A stretch of 64,000 nucleotides of DNA, from NCBI GenBank assembly GCA_011523365.1, contig WTGY01000211.1, forward strand, positions 1 to 64,000. Reading direction: 5' to 3'. The DNA is from Caldilineaceae bacterium (GTDB taxonomy: Bacteria > Chloroflexota > Anaerolineae > Caldilineales > Caldilineaceae). Below the pieces are notes generated by a model. The model was not told the origin of the DNA. It did not search any database and saw only the letters and a list, made by a program, of their open reading frames with translations. The position numbers and the translations under genes are program-made. Numbering within the stretch: position 1 is the stretch's first letter; every line of letters starts with the position of its first letter. Positions 38,043-46,994 of the stretch are shown piece by piece.

Positions 38043-39263
38043 ATGCAAGGGCAGGCAGTCGAGACGATTCCTCCGCCGGTGATAGGACGCCGCCTACAGG
38101 CGGCACGCAAGGCTCGCGGCTTGACGCAGCAGGAGGTAGCCGACACCTTGGAAGTCGCCCGTACTACCGTTACGGCACTAGAAAAGGGCGAGCGGCGAAC
38201 CCGGCCGGATGAGCTGATACAGATGGCCCGACTGTATGGCCGGCCGGTGGGTGATTTCGTCGGCGCGAAGGGCGTTTTTTCCGATTTTACTTTGCTGTTT
38301 CGCGCAGCCGTCTCAAGTTTGGAATCTCAGAAGCTCCAGGGCGAGATGCAGGAGGCGGTCCAGACATTTCAACGATTGTGCGAAGACTATGTGTATCTTG
38401 AAAAGCTGAACGAGGCGTCGTCATGCGGCAACTATCCCGCCCAATACGCGACGGGCGGGGTCTCTCCCGAAGTTGCAGCGGAGGATGTGGCCTTGGCCGA
38501 ACGACACCGTCTGGCGCTTGGCGACGGGTCGCTCCTGAATTTGAGAGAGACTCTTGAGAACGATGTCGGGCTTCGGGTTTTCTGCATCGAACTTCCCGCG
38601 TGCGTGGCGAGTATGTTCAGCTATTCGGAGTTGCTGGGCGGCTGTATCGCCTTGAACGCCCGCCATCCTTTGGACCAGCAGCGATGGTCTCTGGCGCACG
38701 AGTACGGGCACTTCCTCACAGACCGCTTCAGGTCGGAGGTATCAATGTTGGGTGGGCAGGGTCGCTCGCGTTCCGGGGAGGGCTTCGCGGATGCCTTTGC
38801 CAATTGCCTGCTGATGCCGACCTCAGGTTTGCGACGCAGGTTTGCTGAGACGTCACGCGCGACCGGGGGCAAGATTACGGGGGCGGAGATCTGTCTTCTG
38901 GCCGGTCAATATTCCGTGTCGGTGGAAGCGTTGATGCTGCGCCTGGAGGCGCTGCGTCTTCTGTCGGGCGGGGCATGGGAGCGGTTGCGAGAGGGCGGAC
39001 TCGAGGCGCAAGAAGCACTGTTGCAGCCAGATATGCATCCCTATGCCAGCGACGAAAGGGTCTTGCCAGTTCGATACCGGTACTTGGCTGCACTGGCCTA
39101 CGAAGACGGTAAGCTGACCGAAGGTGAATTGGCCCGCTATCTGCGAGTCGACCGCGTAGCAGCAAGGCGACTGATCCAGGGGCTGGCACAGTCTTCGTTT
39201 CTCCATGATGGAGGCCAAGTTGGCTTGCTCACCATCGATCTCACGCGCAGCGTTTTCGGGTAG
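38043..39263 (+). CDS. XRE-family regulator with ImmA/IrrE metallopeptidase domain
   Basis: A 406-residue two-domain protein. Residues about 12-66 are an XRE helix-turn-helix (GRRLQAARKARGLTQQEVAD then VARTTVTALEKGERR). The middle has the zinc metallopeptidase motif HEYGHFL (HExxH) with NCLLMP downstream, as in ImmA/IrrE proteins, which cleave repressors or antitoxin-like partners. The C-terminal part (LRVDRVAARRLI) may be a second HTH. AGGAGG lies seven bases before the ATG. The PIN-like gene at 39360 follows on the same strand, forming a toxin-antitoxin-like pair. Confidence 0.9.
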   Translation: MQGQAVETIPPPVIGRRLQAARKARGLTQQEVADTLEVARTTVTALEKGERRTRPDELIQMARLYGRPVGDFVGAKGVFSDFTLLFRAAVSSLESQKLQGEMQEAVQTFQRLCEDYVYLEKLNEASSCGNYPAQYATGGVSPEVAAEDVALAERHRLALGDGSLLNLRETLENDVGLRVFCIELPACVASMFSYSELLGGCIALNARHPLDQQRWSLAHEYGHFLTDRFRSEVSMLGGQGRSRSGEGFADAFANCLLMPTSGLRRRFAETSRATGGKITGAEICLLAGQYSVSVEALMLRLEALRLLSGGAWERLREGGLEAQEALLQPDMHPYASDERVLPVRYRYLAALAYEDGKLTEGELARYLRVDRVAARRLIQGLAQSSFLHDGGQVGLLTIDLTRSVFG

Positions 39264-39359
39264 GAGGAACCTGTTCCACAGCAGTAGAAGATGGCAAGTT
39301 CCTTCGATAGAGAACGACGGCACTCTACCGTACCAGACGTCTGAAGGGTACACTTTTTC

Positions 39360-39929
39360 GTGACGCGTGGTTTCGACTCGATCCTACTCGATGCCAGCTG
39401 CCTGCTAAACCTATATGCGACCGGTCACCTGCGAGAGATCGCTATCGCACTGCCCAATCAGTTCTGGGTCGCCGACTATGTGGCCGAACGCGAAGCCCTG
39501 TTTGTTTGGCGTCGCAGCAGGACTGATGGCAAGGAGGTGCACGAACCTGTAGATCTGAGTTCCTTTACTGAAGAGGGCCTGATTCAGTTGATGCGCGCGG
39601 AGGAACCGGTAGAGGAGGCCACTTTCGTAGCGTTGGCCGCTGAACTTGACGATGGCGAGGCGGTAACCGGCGCGCTGGCCTTTCACCGGGGATGCGCTGT
39701 CGCGACCGACGATCGAAAGGCCCGCCGCGTACTTGGGCAGCTCAGTCCGCCGGTAGAATTGGTTTCCACCCTGGAAATATTGAAGTGGTGGGCGGAGGAA
39801 TCCCGTATCCCCGGGGACGAACTGAGGGCGGCCTTGGCCGAGATGCAGTCGAGCGCCAGCTATATTCCCGGCGTGCGCCATCCGCTTTACGAATGGTGGC
39901 GGTCGGTTGCGGGTCGCTCAGGGAGTTGA
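39360..39929 (+). CDS. PIN-domain-like protein, putative toxin
   Basis: A 189-residue protein starting at GTG. It shows the spaced acidic residues of PIN ribonucleases: SILLDASCLLNLYATG at the N-terminus, AAELDDGEAVTGALAFHRGC in the middle and VATDDRKARRVL after it. PIN toxins cut RNA with a metal-dependent centre. It follows the XRE-ImmA gene by 96 bases. A toxin-antitoxin or repressor/effector role is inferred from this pairing; no direct proof. Confidence 0.72.
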   Translation: MTRGFDSILLDASCLLNLYATGHLREIAIALPNQFWVADYVAEREALFVWRRSRTDGKEVHEPVDLSSFTEEGLIQLMRAEEPVEEATFVALAAELDDGEAVTGALAFHRGCAVATDDRKARRVLGQLSPPVELVSTLEILKWWAEESRIPGDELRAALAEMQSSASYIPGVRHPLYEWWRSVAGRSGS

Positions 39930-39966
39930 CGCGGCAGCTTTGGACATGTTGTCTCGACATCAGGTC

Positions 39967-40377
39967 TCACATTGTCGGCACTTGCGTTCGCGCGGCCCTT
40001 CTGGCCGCTATTTTTCTGAAGGCCAGCGACGCAGACAGGCCGAGCAGGCCGCCGAGCATGTCGACGGTGATGTCAAAGAGGTTGTCCGGGTGTAGTACGC
40101 TCTGCCGGCTGAGGAGCTGGAAGCCCTCCTGAAGGATGGCGGCGGCGAGTACGAGGGTGAGGGTGAGGCCGACGCGGCGGGCAGGGGTACCGGACAGGCG
40201 CTGCATCAGGAGGGCGCCCAATACGGCGAAGAGCAGGCTGTGCATGAGGATGTGCATCCAGGCGGGGCTGAAGAGTGTGTTGAAGATGCGGTAGGCCACG
40301 GGCGAGGGCCGGAGGAGCCAGGCCATTGGCATAAGGATTCCGATAATCCAGAAGACCAGGAACAGATTCCGTTTCAT
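39967..40377 (-). CDS. VanZ family membrane protein
   Basis: A 136-residue protein with four hydrophobic segments. The VanZ pattern is HILMHSLLFAVLGALL, then LQEGFQLLSRQ and LFDITVDMLGGLLG. VanZ-like proteins are small membrane proteins of uncertain role, named for teicoplanin resistance. AAGGAG sits directly before the ATG at 40377; the frame is open to 40491 but that part lacks any feature. Convergent with the PIN gene. Confidence 0.87.
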   Translation of the reverse strand: MKRNLFLVFWIIGILMPMAWLLRPSPVAYRIFNTLFSPAWMHILMHSLLFAVLGALLMQRLSGTPARRVGLTLTLVLAAAILQEGFQLLSRQSVLHPDNLFDITVDMLGGLLGLSASLAFRKIAARRAARTQVPTM

Positions 40378-40768
40378 TTTTCTCCTTTCCTTTTCCCCCT
40401 GCCGGTATCGTGCAGAGGGCCGATGCTTACGATAACTGTTGGGCATCGATCCTGGTTCCCAGAATGGCGGCCGGGGGCCATTGAGGGGCACCGACTCGGA
40501 GGCCCTGAAGGTGGTTTTGGGCGACCTGCCAGACAGGTTCTTCGCGCCCTGAAACAGTAAAGTGAGGTTGCCCGGATCGGGTGCCTATGCTAGACTTCGC
40601 GCAGTGAAATTCAGGCCCCATCCCACCGCAATCAGTTCGCCTGTCAGACAGCAGATGAGGGCAATTTTACGCTTACCCCGGTGAGGTTGGGGGGAAACCG
40701 TTTGTCGGTTGGGCCGCAGTTGCTTGCGGTCGTCGGGACAGCTGGCGGCGTGCAAGAGAGGAATAGAG

Positions 40769-41209
40769 GTGTTTCGACGAAACGAACGGCCACAGCCGGA
40801 CGCGATCGAGGTTATCATTGGGCCTAGGGCCACGTACAACGGGGCGTTGCGCAGCGACAGCAGCATCCGTATTGACGGAGTGGTAGAGAGCGGCCTGCTG
40901 GAAACGCTGGCCAATGTCATCCTGACGGAGGCCGCCCGCGTCAACTGCGAGATTCGGGCCCGGAACGTGAGTATTCGGGGATATTTTGACGGCGTGATAC
41001 GCGCCGACCGTGTCGAACTGCTGGCGGGCTGTTACGTGCGCGGCGCGCTGCATGTGAACAGCTTCCTGCTGGATGAGGGGGCTACGCTTGAAGGGGAGCT
41101 GCACATGCGGAGTGAGAATGTAGAGGAGTCGTTGGACCTGCCCTCAGATATGGAGACGCCACCGGACTTGCCGGGCGATCCGTCTCAGGAAGAGCCGCAG
41201 TTCAGTTAG
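40769..41209 (+). CDS. bactofilin-like polymer-forming cytoskeletal protein
   Basis: A 146-residue protein of the DUF583/bactofilin family. Its core is a right-handed beta-helix of short repeats: VIIGPRATYNGALRSDSSIR, IDGVVESGLLETLANVIL, NCEIRARNVSIRGYFDGVI and ELLAGCYVRGALHVNSFLL. The C-terminus is a Pro/Glu/Asp-rich tail. Bactofilins polymerise without nucleotide and act in cell shape or membrane organisation. The GTG at 40769 has GAGAGG upstream and gives the usual short basic N-terminus. PlsY follows. Confidence 0.88.
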   Translation: MFRRNERPQPDAIEVIIGPRATYNGALRSDSSIRIDGVVESGLLETLANVILTEAARVNCEIRARNVSIRGYFDGVIRADRVELLAGCYVRGALHVNSFLLDEGATLEGELHMRSENVEESLDLPSDMETPPDLPGDPSQEEPQFS

Positions 41210-41306
41210 CGTAAGCTCGCGAAAGGCAGGAGACCACAATGTTTGTTGGGCGAAGGGGGACCGGGACTGCGGCCGGCCCAGCGCGAGGAATGACGGTGCC
41301 TCTGCT

Positions 41307-41942
41307 ATGGAATTGCTGCTGATTGTCGGGGGTGGGCTGCTCGGCTATTTACTTGGGTCGGTGCCGGTCGGTTTGCTGGCCACCAGGGTATACGGTGTGG
41401 ATATCCGCACGGTAGGCAGCGGGCGCACGGGCGCGACCAATGCGTGGCGGGCGGCCGGGCTGAAGGCGGCTATCCCCACACTGTTGGGTGATGCGCTCAA
41501 AGGCGCGGCGGCAGTGCTGTTGGTTCGCTACGCGGCAGGTGCGTTTATGCCTGAGGTGAGTGCGATCGCGGTGGCTGCTGCGGCGGCGCTTGCGGGCGCG
41601 TGTGCGGTGGTCGGTCACAACTGGTCGCTTTATCTGGGCTTCAAGGGGGGTGCGGGCGGGATCACGACTGCGGCCACCATACTGGCGATTTCGCCGCTTA
41701 TCGGCGGGGTCGTGTGCCTAGTGGGGCTGCTGCTGATCTGGTGGAGCCGCATGGCATCGATAGGCACCTACAGCGTGAGCGCGACCTCGCTGGTGTGCGC
41801 GGTCGTGTTTGCCGTCGCCGGTCAGACCCCCTGGCCGTATGTGATCTTTGGTCTTGTTGCCTATGTGGCCGTCACCATCTCGCTGAGCAGGAATCGGCAG
41901 GCACTCAGAGATGGCGAGGAGCGGGTGATCACCCTTTGGTAA
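41307..41942 (+). CDS. plsY: glycerol-3-phosphate acyltransferase (PlsY)
   Basis: A 211-residue inner-membrane protein with five helices. The conserved loops are YLLGSVPVGLLATR, then GSGRTGATNAWRAAG (the family usually has GSGNPGATN), and VVGHNWSLYLGFKGGAGGI, the glycine-rich acyl-phosphate site. PlsY transfers an acyl group from acyl-phosphate to glycerol-3-phosphate, the first step of phospholipid synthesis. The ATG is at 41307; it follows the bactofilin gene by about 100 bases. Confidence 0.93.
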   Translation: MELLLIVGGGLLGYLLGSVPVGLLATRVYGVDIRTVGSGRTGATNAWRAAGLKAAIPTLLGDALKGAAAVLLVRYAAGAFMPEVSAIAVAAAAALAGACAVVGHNWSLYLGFKGGAGGITTAATILAISPLIGGVVCLVGLLLIWWSRMASIGTYSVSATSLVCAVVFAVAGQTPWPYVIFGLVAYVAVTISLSRNRQALRDGEERVITLW

Positions 41943-42232
41943 TCGCCCGTTTTCGGGTGTATCCTTGCCACTACTGCCTTGAGTTCAGGACATGGCGCTA
42001 TGGACAAAGTCGTCGAGTTTCTGTATATTGCGGTGAGACCCTGCCATACCGAACAAAGCTCACGCGAACGGGGAAGTGTTCAAAGGCGAAACTCGCAGAT
42101 TTTCTCTTGCCTTAAAGCGTACTCCAGGTCACAACCGGGAGCATGTCCTTAAGGTGTCGGAGCCGTCGCTCTCGCCGGCAGGCAGTTTGGGGGTAGTTCA
42201 CTTTAACTGTCAAGATTCATAGGAGGTAATCA

Positions 42233-43798
42233 ATGGCTGAACGCAAACAATTGACAACGGCTCACGGGGCGCCAGTCGGCGACAACCAGAATTCACTAAC
42301 TGCCGGCCCCCGCGGGCCGCTTCTGATGCAGGACTATCAGCTCCTGGAGAAGATGGCTACTTTCAACCGCGAACGCGTCCCCGAGCGGGTCGTGCATGCC
42401 AAAGGTTCGGGGGCTTACGGCACCTTCACCGTAACCAATGATGTCACGCGCTACACCAAGGCCAGAATATTTTCTGAAGTAGGTAAACAGACCGACTGCC
42501 TGCTCCGCTTCTCGACCGTCGCGGGTGAACGCGGCGCCGCAGACGCTGAACGCGACGTCCGCGGCTTCGCTGTCAAGTTTTACACTGAAGACGGAAACTG
42601 GGATATGGTCGGCAACAACACGCCGGTCTTCTTTGTACGCGATCCCTATAAGTTCGGCGACTTCATCCATACGCAGAAGCGCGATCCCAAGACGAACATG
42701 CGCTCCGGCACAGCCATGTGGGACTTCTGGTCACTCTCCCCTGAAAGCCTGCACCAGGTCACCATCCTGATGAGTACTCGCGGTCTGCCGCAGGGATACC
42801 GCTTTGTCAACGGCTACAGCAGCCACACGTACAGCTTCATCAATGCAGACGATGAGCGTTTCTGGATCAAGTTCCACTTCAAGACCATGCAGGGAATCAA
42901 GACGTGGACCAATGCGCAAGCGGCCGAAATCGTCGGGCGGGATCGAGAAAGCTCGCAGCGAGACCTCTTCGAAGCCATTGAACAGGGAGACTTTCCGCAA
43001 TGGCGCGTCTGCGTCCAGGTGATGCCGGAAGAGGATGCCGAGACCTACCACGTCAACCCCTTCGATCTGACCAAGGTGTGGCCGCATGGCGACTACCCGC
43101 TGATCGAGATCGGCATAATGGAACTCAATCGCAACCCGGATAACTACTTTGCCGACATCGAGCAGGCCGCGTTTGAACCCTCCAACATTGTGCCCGGCAT
43201 CAGCTTTTCGCCAGACAAGATGCTCCAGGCCCGGATTATGTCCTACGCCGATGCCCACCGCTACCGCATCGGGGTAAACTATGCCGCTCTTCCTGCCAAC
43301 AAACCTCAGTGCCCTGTTCACAACTATCATCGCGACGGCAACCTGCGTTTTGACGGCAACTTCGGCGGTGCGGTCAACTATGAACCGAACAGCATGGGGG
43401 GAGCAGTCGAAGATTCCCGACACCTCGAGCCGCCGCTCAAGGTGTCCGGCGACGCTGATCGCTACGACCATCGCGTGGGTAACGACGACTATACCCAGCC
43501 CGGCAATCTGTTCCGCCTGATGAACGAGGAGCAGAAAGAGCAGCTGTTCAGTAATATCGCCGAAGCGATGGATGGTGTGCCCGAACGCATCAAGGTGCGT
43601 CAGCTTGTCCATTTCTACAAGGCCGATCCGGACTACGCTTGCGGCGTGGCCGGAAAGTTGGACCTTACCCATGCCTCCGAGCGGGTGGCTGCCCTCGCGG
43701 ACCTGTCTCTGGCTGAATTAGCAGAGAAGACCAGCGCAGAAGCATATTCGGAGCTACAGTCGGTACCGGAAGGGTCACTGGCCAAAGCCGCCGACTGA
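42233..43798 (+). CDS. katA: catalase
   Basis: A 521-residue monofunctional haem catalase. The distal His is in [14 protein letters not shown], the Asn in [14 protein letters not shown], and the proximal Tyr haem ligand in [14 protein letters not shown]. The region from [18 protein letters not shown] is the family helical part. It decomposes hydrogen peroxide in the cytoplasm. AGGAGG precedes the ATG. Codon use is richer in C-ending and GAA/AAG codons than the neighbours, so it may have been acquired by transfer or be highly expressed; I cannot separate these. A terminator follows at once. Confidence 0.96.
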   Translation: MAERKQLTTAHGAPVGDNQNSLTAGPRGPLLMQDYQLLEKMATFNRERVPERVVHAKGSGAYGTFTVTNDVTRYTKARIFSEVGKQTDCLLRFSTVAGERGAADAERDVRGFAVKFYTEDGNWDMVGNNTPVFFVRDPYKFGDFIHTQKRDPKTNMRSGTAMWDFWSLSPESLHQVTILMSTRGLPQGYRFVNGYSSHTYSFINADDERFWIKFHFKTMQGIKTWTNAQAAEIVGRDRESSQRDLFEAIEQGDFPQWRVCVQVMPEEDAETYHVNPFDLTKVWPHGDYPLIEIGIMELNRNPDNYFADIEQAAFEPSNIVPGISFSPDKMLQARIMSYADAHRYRIGVNYAALPANKPQCPVHNYHRDGNLRFDGNFGGAVNYEPNSMGGAVEDSRHLEPPLKVSGDADRYDHRVGNDDYTQPGNLFRLMNEEQKEQLFSNIAEAMDGVPERIKVRQLVHFYKADPDYACGVAGKLDLTHASERVAALADLSLAELAEKTSAEAYSELQSVPEGSLAKAAD

Positions 43799-43838
43799 TC
43801 CTCCAGCAGGTTGTGCATTCGTTAACCTCAGCACTCTG

Positions 43839-43862
43839 AAAATGGTGGGTCGCACCATTTTG
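43839..43862 (+). terminator. terminator-like hairpin after catalase
   Basis: AAAATGGTG and CACCATTTT form a 9-bp perfect stem around a five-base loop, about 40 bases after the catalase stop. The 3' arm ends in TTTT. Confidence 0.65.
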
Positions 43863-43961
43863 AGTCTATATCGTAGCGACGAATGTTGGTGGCGTTCTTG
43901 CAGGATTGCGCAACCGCCATCACCTTGAAGAGGCCTGATTACAGATCGAAGCCAAGTACAG

Positions 43962-43990
43962 AGCCGACCGGGAAGCCGGTCGGCTTTTTC
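43962..43990 (+). terminator. intrinsic terminator
   Basis: GCCGACCGG and CCGGTCGGC pair over 9 bp with loop GAAG, followed by CTTTTTC. This is a textbook rho-independent terminator; it lies 165 bases after catalase, perhaps ending a longer transcript or a small RNA. Confidence 0.8.
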
Positions 43991-44158
43991 GCGTCTATGA
44001 CCGCGCAGCATGGAACCTGCTTTCTCCCGACGTCGTCCTACTGTGTGATCGCGACCGTTGCCGAATTAGCACGTATGATCTATTCGTGCTAAACTGGAAA
44101 GGGTCTGCGTCAAGCAGGCGACAAACTTACCGAATTCTGTCAGAGAAGGGGGAGATTT

Positions 44159-44956
44159 ATGCAGGTAGTAGAGCGCTATCCGGACAACATGTTCTGTTGG
44201 GTGGACCTGGCAACAACCGACCCTGCCGCGGCCAAGGAGTTTTACAGCGGTCTGTTCGGTTGGGAGTATTTTGATATCCCGACGGGGATGGGCTTCCACT
44301 ACTCATTGTGCCAGATTGAAGGGTATAACGTGGCCGGCCTGAGCAACCTGCCGCAGGACATGATGGAGCAGGGCATTCCGCCGGTCTGGTCATCCTACAT
44401 CAAGCACGACAACGTCGATGCGGTGGCCGAGAAGGCGGTTGCTGCCGGCGGAACGGTGGCGATGGAGGCCATGGACGTCATGGATTCAGGGCGCATGATC
44501 GTGCTCCAGGACCCGACGGGGGCGATGGTTGGTCTGTGGCAGCCGAGGCAGCACATCGGCGCGCAGCTGGTCAACATGCCCAATGCACTTGTCTGGAATG
44601 AGCTTCAGACGAAGGATGTCGACACGGCGCGAAGCTTTTACGGGGAGGTTTTCGGCTGGGGTCATGACAGCGACCCGAACGGTTACCACCTCTTCAAGTT
44701 GGGCGAGCGGATGCAGGCGGGCATGTTGAAGATGGACGATTCCTGGGGGGAGGTTCCGCCCAATTGGGCGCCCTACTTCATGTCGGAAGACATTGAGGCG
44801 ACGGCGGCCAAGGCGAAGGAGCTGGGCGGCGTCATTCATGTTCCGCCGACCGAAACAGGCACGGTGGGACGGTTCGCGGTGATCGGGGACCCGCAGGGCG
44901 GGGTCTTCACGTCGATGCAGTTTGACGGGCCAGTTGATCCGCCGCCTGGTTACTAG
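44159..44956 (+). CDS. VOC superfamily protein with two glyoxalase-like domains
   Basis: A 265-residue protein made of two vicinal-oxygen-chelate modules. Module one begins MFCWVDLATTDPAAAKEFYS then LFGWEYFD, module two ALVWNELQTKDVDTARSFYG then VFGWGHDSD. The pattern matches the CFP32/glyoxalase-like two-domain group common in actinobacteria and Chloroflexota. These bind small molecules or metal; the activity is not predictable. GGGGGAG precedes the ATG. A terminator follows, so it is likely a single-gene unit. Confidence 0.9.
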   Translation: MQVVERYPDNMFCWVDLATTDPAAAKEFYSGLFGWEYFDIPTGMGFHYSLCQIEGYNVAGLSNLPQDMMEQGIPPVWSSYIKHDNVDAVAEKAVAAGGTVAMEAMDVMDSGRMIVLQDPTGAMVGLWQPRQHIGAQLVNMPNALVWNELQTKDVDTARSFYGEVFGWGHDSDPNGYHLFKLGERMQAGMLKMDDSWGEVPPNWAPYFMSEDIEATAAKAKELGGVIHVPPTETGTVGRFAVIGDPQGGVFTSMQFDGPVDPPPGY

Positions 44957-44965
44957 GAAGGCGAA

Positions 44966-45025
44966 CAGGGACACCGCGATTGACTGCGCCGTGTATTGCG
45001 TAGGCAGGGCGGTGTCCCTGGTTTT
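44966..45025 (+). terminator. terminator-like inverted repeat after VOC gene
   Basis: CAGGGACACCGC at 44966-44977 and GCGGTGTCCCTG at 45009-45020 are exact complements, with GTTTTG after. The loop is 31 bases, longer than typical. Confidence 0.6.
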
Positions 45026-45274
45026 GATGAAGGCTGGTTACAGGATGCGGATTGTCTTTGTCCTGAGGGATAGTCCAGACATCACACGCATTCACCAGAC
45101 CTCTTAACCCTACTCGTGCGCTGGATGCGTGCATCCCAGATTTGGGGTGGGAACAGTTTGGCGGGGAATCAGTGCCAGCGGTGATTGGCGTTGTTTTCCG
45201 TCTTTGGGCGAGACGCAGGGCAGGCGTCAGGCCTGGATGTACGGTGGAGTCCGTCAGCTGGGGAGGGTGCGAAG

Positions 45275-45501
45275 GCAGGCATATGGCCGGCACCAACAGG
45301 GATCTGATGGGACTGGCGGGACGCGGTCAGGCCGGACACCTTCGATTAGGCACCTGTAACGAATATCGACACCCGGTCGGCCAGGGATGTTGTTGGCCAG
45401 GGGGCAGTTTCGGCGCTTCCCCTGGCTCAGAGTTGAACGTGAGATGGTTGGGGCTCCGCAGCGACCTGAGGAATGGGGAAGTTCGCCCCCATTTTGGGAT
45501 G
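45275..45501. repeat. composite interspersed repeat, copy 3 (unit A, tail, no unit B)
   Basis: Unit A from 45275 to about 45390 has GGCCGGCACC and CGATTAGGCACCTGT, then a tail with CTCAGAGTTGAAC, ending in CCCCATTTTGGGATG at 45487-45501. Unit B is absent. It sits directly upstream of the FdhA-like promoter candidate. Confidence 0.82.
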
Positions 45502-45522
45502 CAGCCCTGCTGGATTCGGGTG

Positions 45523-45551
45523 TTGACAAGACTGCCCCAGCCTGATACACT
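45523..45551 (+). promoter_or_regulatory. sigma-70-type promoter candidate for the 45619 dehydrogenase
   Basis: TTGACA at 45523-45528 and TACACT at 45546-45551 are 17 bases apart; the consensus -35 is perfect. The conserved box CCCCATTTTGGGATG ends 21 bases upstream. The leader to the ATG is about 60 bases. Confidence 0.65.
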
Positions 45552-45618
45552 CGACTCGGCGATTAAAGAGATTGACCGCTTAGGTTCAGCATTCCAAGAG
45601 GGCAAAGGGGAGGTCACT

Positions 45619-46770
45619 ATGAGAGCCGTCGTGTACCAGGGTCCGTTCAGCGTTGCCGTAGAGGAAGTTCCCGATCCCGAGATAAAGCATCCGAATGACG
45701 TAATCGTCAAGATTACTTCGAGTTGCATCTGCGGCTCCGACCTGCACATGTATGAGGGTCGGACTGCGGCCGAACCGGGCATAGTCTTCGGGCACGAGAA
45801 CATGGGTGTAATCGAAGATGTCGGGTCCGCTGTGAAGACATTGTCCGTAGGCGACAGGGTCGTGATGCCTTTCAACGTCGGCTGCGGCTTCTGCAAGAAC
45901 TGCCAGCGGGGTTTTACGGGTTTCTGCCTCACGGTCAACCCTGGATTTGCCGGCGGCGCGTATGGATACGTGGCAATGGGACCATGGGTCGGCGGGCAAG
46001 CCGAGTACATTCAGGTGCCTTATGCGGACTTCAACTGTCTGCCTCTTCCGTCCGGGGATGCGTTCGAGTGGGATTTCTCTCTTCTGGCGGACATATTCCC
46101 CACGGGTTATCACGGCGCTGAGCTTGCCGACGTGAGTCCCGGCGAGAGCGTCGCGGTGTGGGGCGCGGGACCGGTTGGGCTGATGGCCACCTATAGCTGC
46201 ATCATCAGAGGGGCGGCGGAGGTCTATACGATCGATCACGTGCAGGAGCGGCTGGACATGGCCAGCGACATTGGCGGTATTCCCATCAATTTCGATGTCG
46301 GCAATCCGGTAGAGCAGATCAGGGACATGCGCGGGGGCGACGGTGTGGACAAGACGATCGACGCCGTGGGCTATCAGGCCGCTGCGCAAGGATCGTCTGC
46401 CGCCGGAGGCGAGCAGACCGAGATTCCCAACGTGGTCCTGAATCAGATGATCGACCTGATCAATCCCACGGGGATCATGGGCATTCCGGGCCTGTATGTG
46501 CCATCGGACCCCGGTGGAGTGGACGAGGGCGCCAAGAGGGGCTCTCTGGCCATCAACTTCGGGAAGCTCTTTGAGAAGGGTCTGAAGCTGGGGACGGGTC
46601 AATGCAACGTGAAGCAGTACAACGCCTACTTGCGCGACCTCATCATATCGGGCAAGGCCACTCCCAGCTTCGTAGTGTCCCACGAGGTGCCGCTGGACGA
46701 CGCCGTTGACGCCTATGACAAGTTTGACAAGCGCATCGACGGGTACACCAAGGTCATCCTGAAACCTTAA
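45619..46770 (+). CDS. zinc-dependent alcohol/formaldehyde dehydrogenase (FdhA-like)
   Basis: A 383-residue MDR enzyme. Catalytic zinc residues lie in SCICGSDLHMYEGR and FGHENMG; the structural zinc lobe is CGFCKNCQRGFTGFC; the Rossmann loop is VWGAGPVGLMA. The stretches CLTVNPGFAGGAYGYVAMG and QAEYIQVPYADFN match glutathione-independent formaldehyde dehydrogenase of the Pseudomonas putida type. It oxidises formaldehyde or a related alcohol with NAD. GGGGAGG precedes the ATG at 45619; the longer open frame from 45142 reads through the composite repeat and is not coding. Confidence 0.9.
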   Translation: MRAVVYQGPFSVAVEEVPDPEIKHPNDVIVKITSSCICGSDLHMYEGRTAAEPGIVFGHENMGVIEDVGSAVKTLSVGDRVVMPFNVGCGFCKNCQRGFTGFCLTVNPGFAGGAYGYVAMGPWVGGQAEYIQVPYADFNCLPLPSGDAFEWDFSLLADIFPTGYHGAELADVSPGESVAVWGAGPVGLMATYSCIIRGAAEVYTIDHVQERLDMASDIGGIPINFDVGNPVEQIRDMRGGDGVDKTIDAVGYQAAAQGSSAAGGEQTEIPNVVLNQMIDLINPTGIMGIPGLYVPSDPGGVDEGAKRGSLAINFGKLFEKGLKLGTGQCNVKQYNAYLRDLIISGKATPSFVVSHEVPLDDAVDAYDKFDKRIDGYTKVILKP

Positions 46771-46994
46771 ACGGAAGGCGCCGGTTCGTTCCCGGGCAGT
46801 ACGTCTTCGAGAATCGGGGGATGTTGGTGCGGCACCACACCCACGCCGTCCCCCGACCCGCGTGTAATCACGTGTGCTGGAAAGCTTCTCTCTGCATGTT
46901 CGGGAGCGGCAGGCGCGCTTCAAGCGCAGGCAGACGCTAAAACAGCTGTCCTTGAATTTCAACAACGAGATTGACAGGCACAGGAGGTTGTGTC

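Larger units (their letters stand above)
43799..44158. other. intergenic region after catalase
   Basis: About 360 bases with two hairpins (43839-43862 and 43962-43990) and no convincing gene. A short plus-strand frame at 43883-44092 lacks a ribosome site. A small RNA ending at the second terminator is possible but not supported by any known consensus. Confidence 0.5.

Noticed and set aside
41943-42232. Possible riboswitch or small RNA upstream of catalase.
   Set aside because: Some paired segments are visible, but no known riboswitch consensus fits, and folding cannot be tested here.
43870-43990. Possible small RNA ending at the terminator at 43962-43990.
   Set aside because: There is no recognised consensus (no SRP, 6S, tmRNA or RNase P signature) and no promoter clear enough to support it.
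45142-45618. N-terminal extension of the formaldehyde-dehydrogenase-like frame.
   Set aside because: It reads through the composite repeat and the promoter; the conserved protein starts at the ATG at 45619 with a strong ribosome site.
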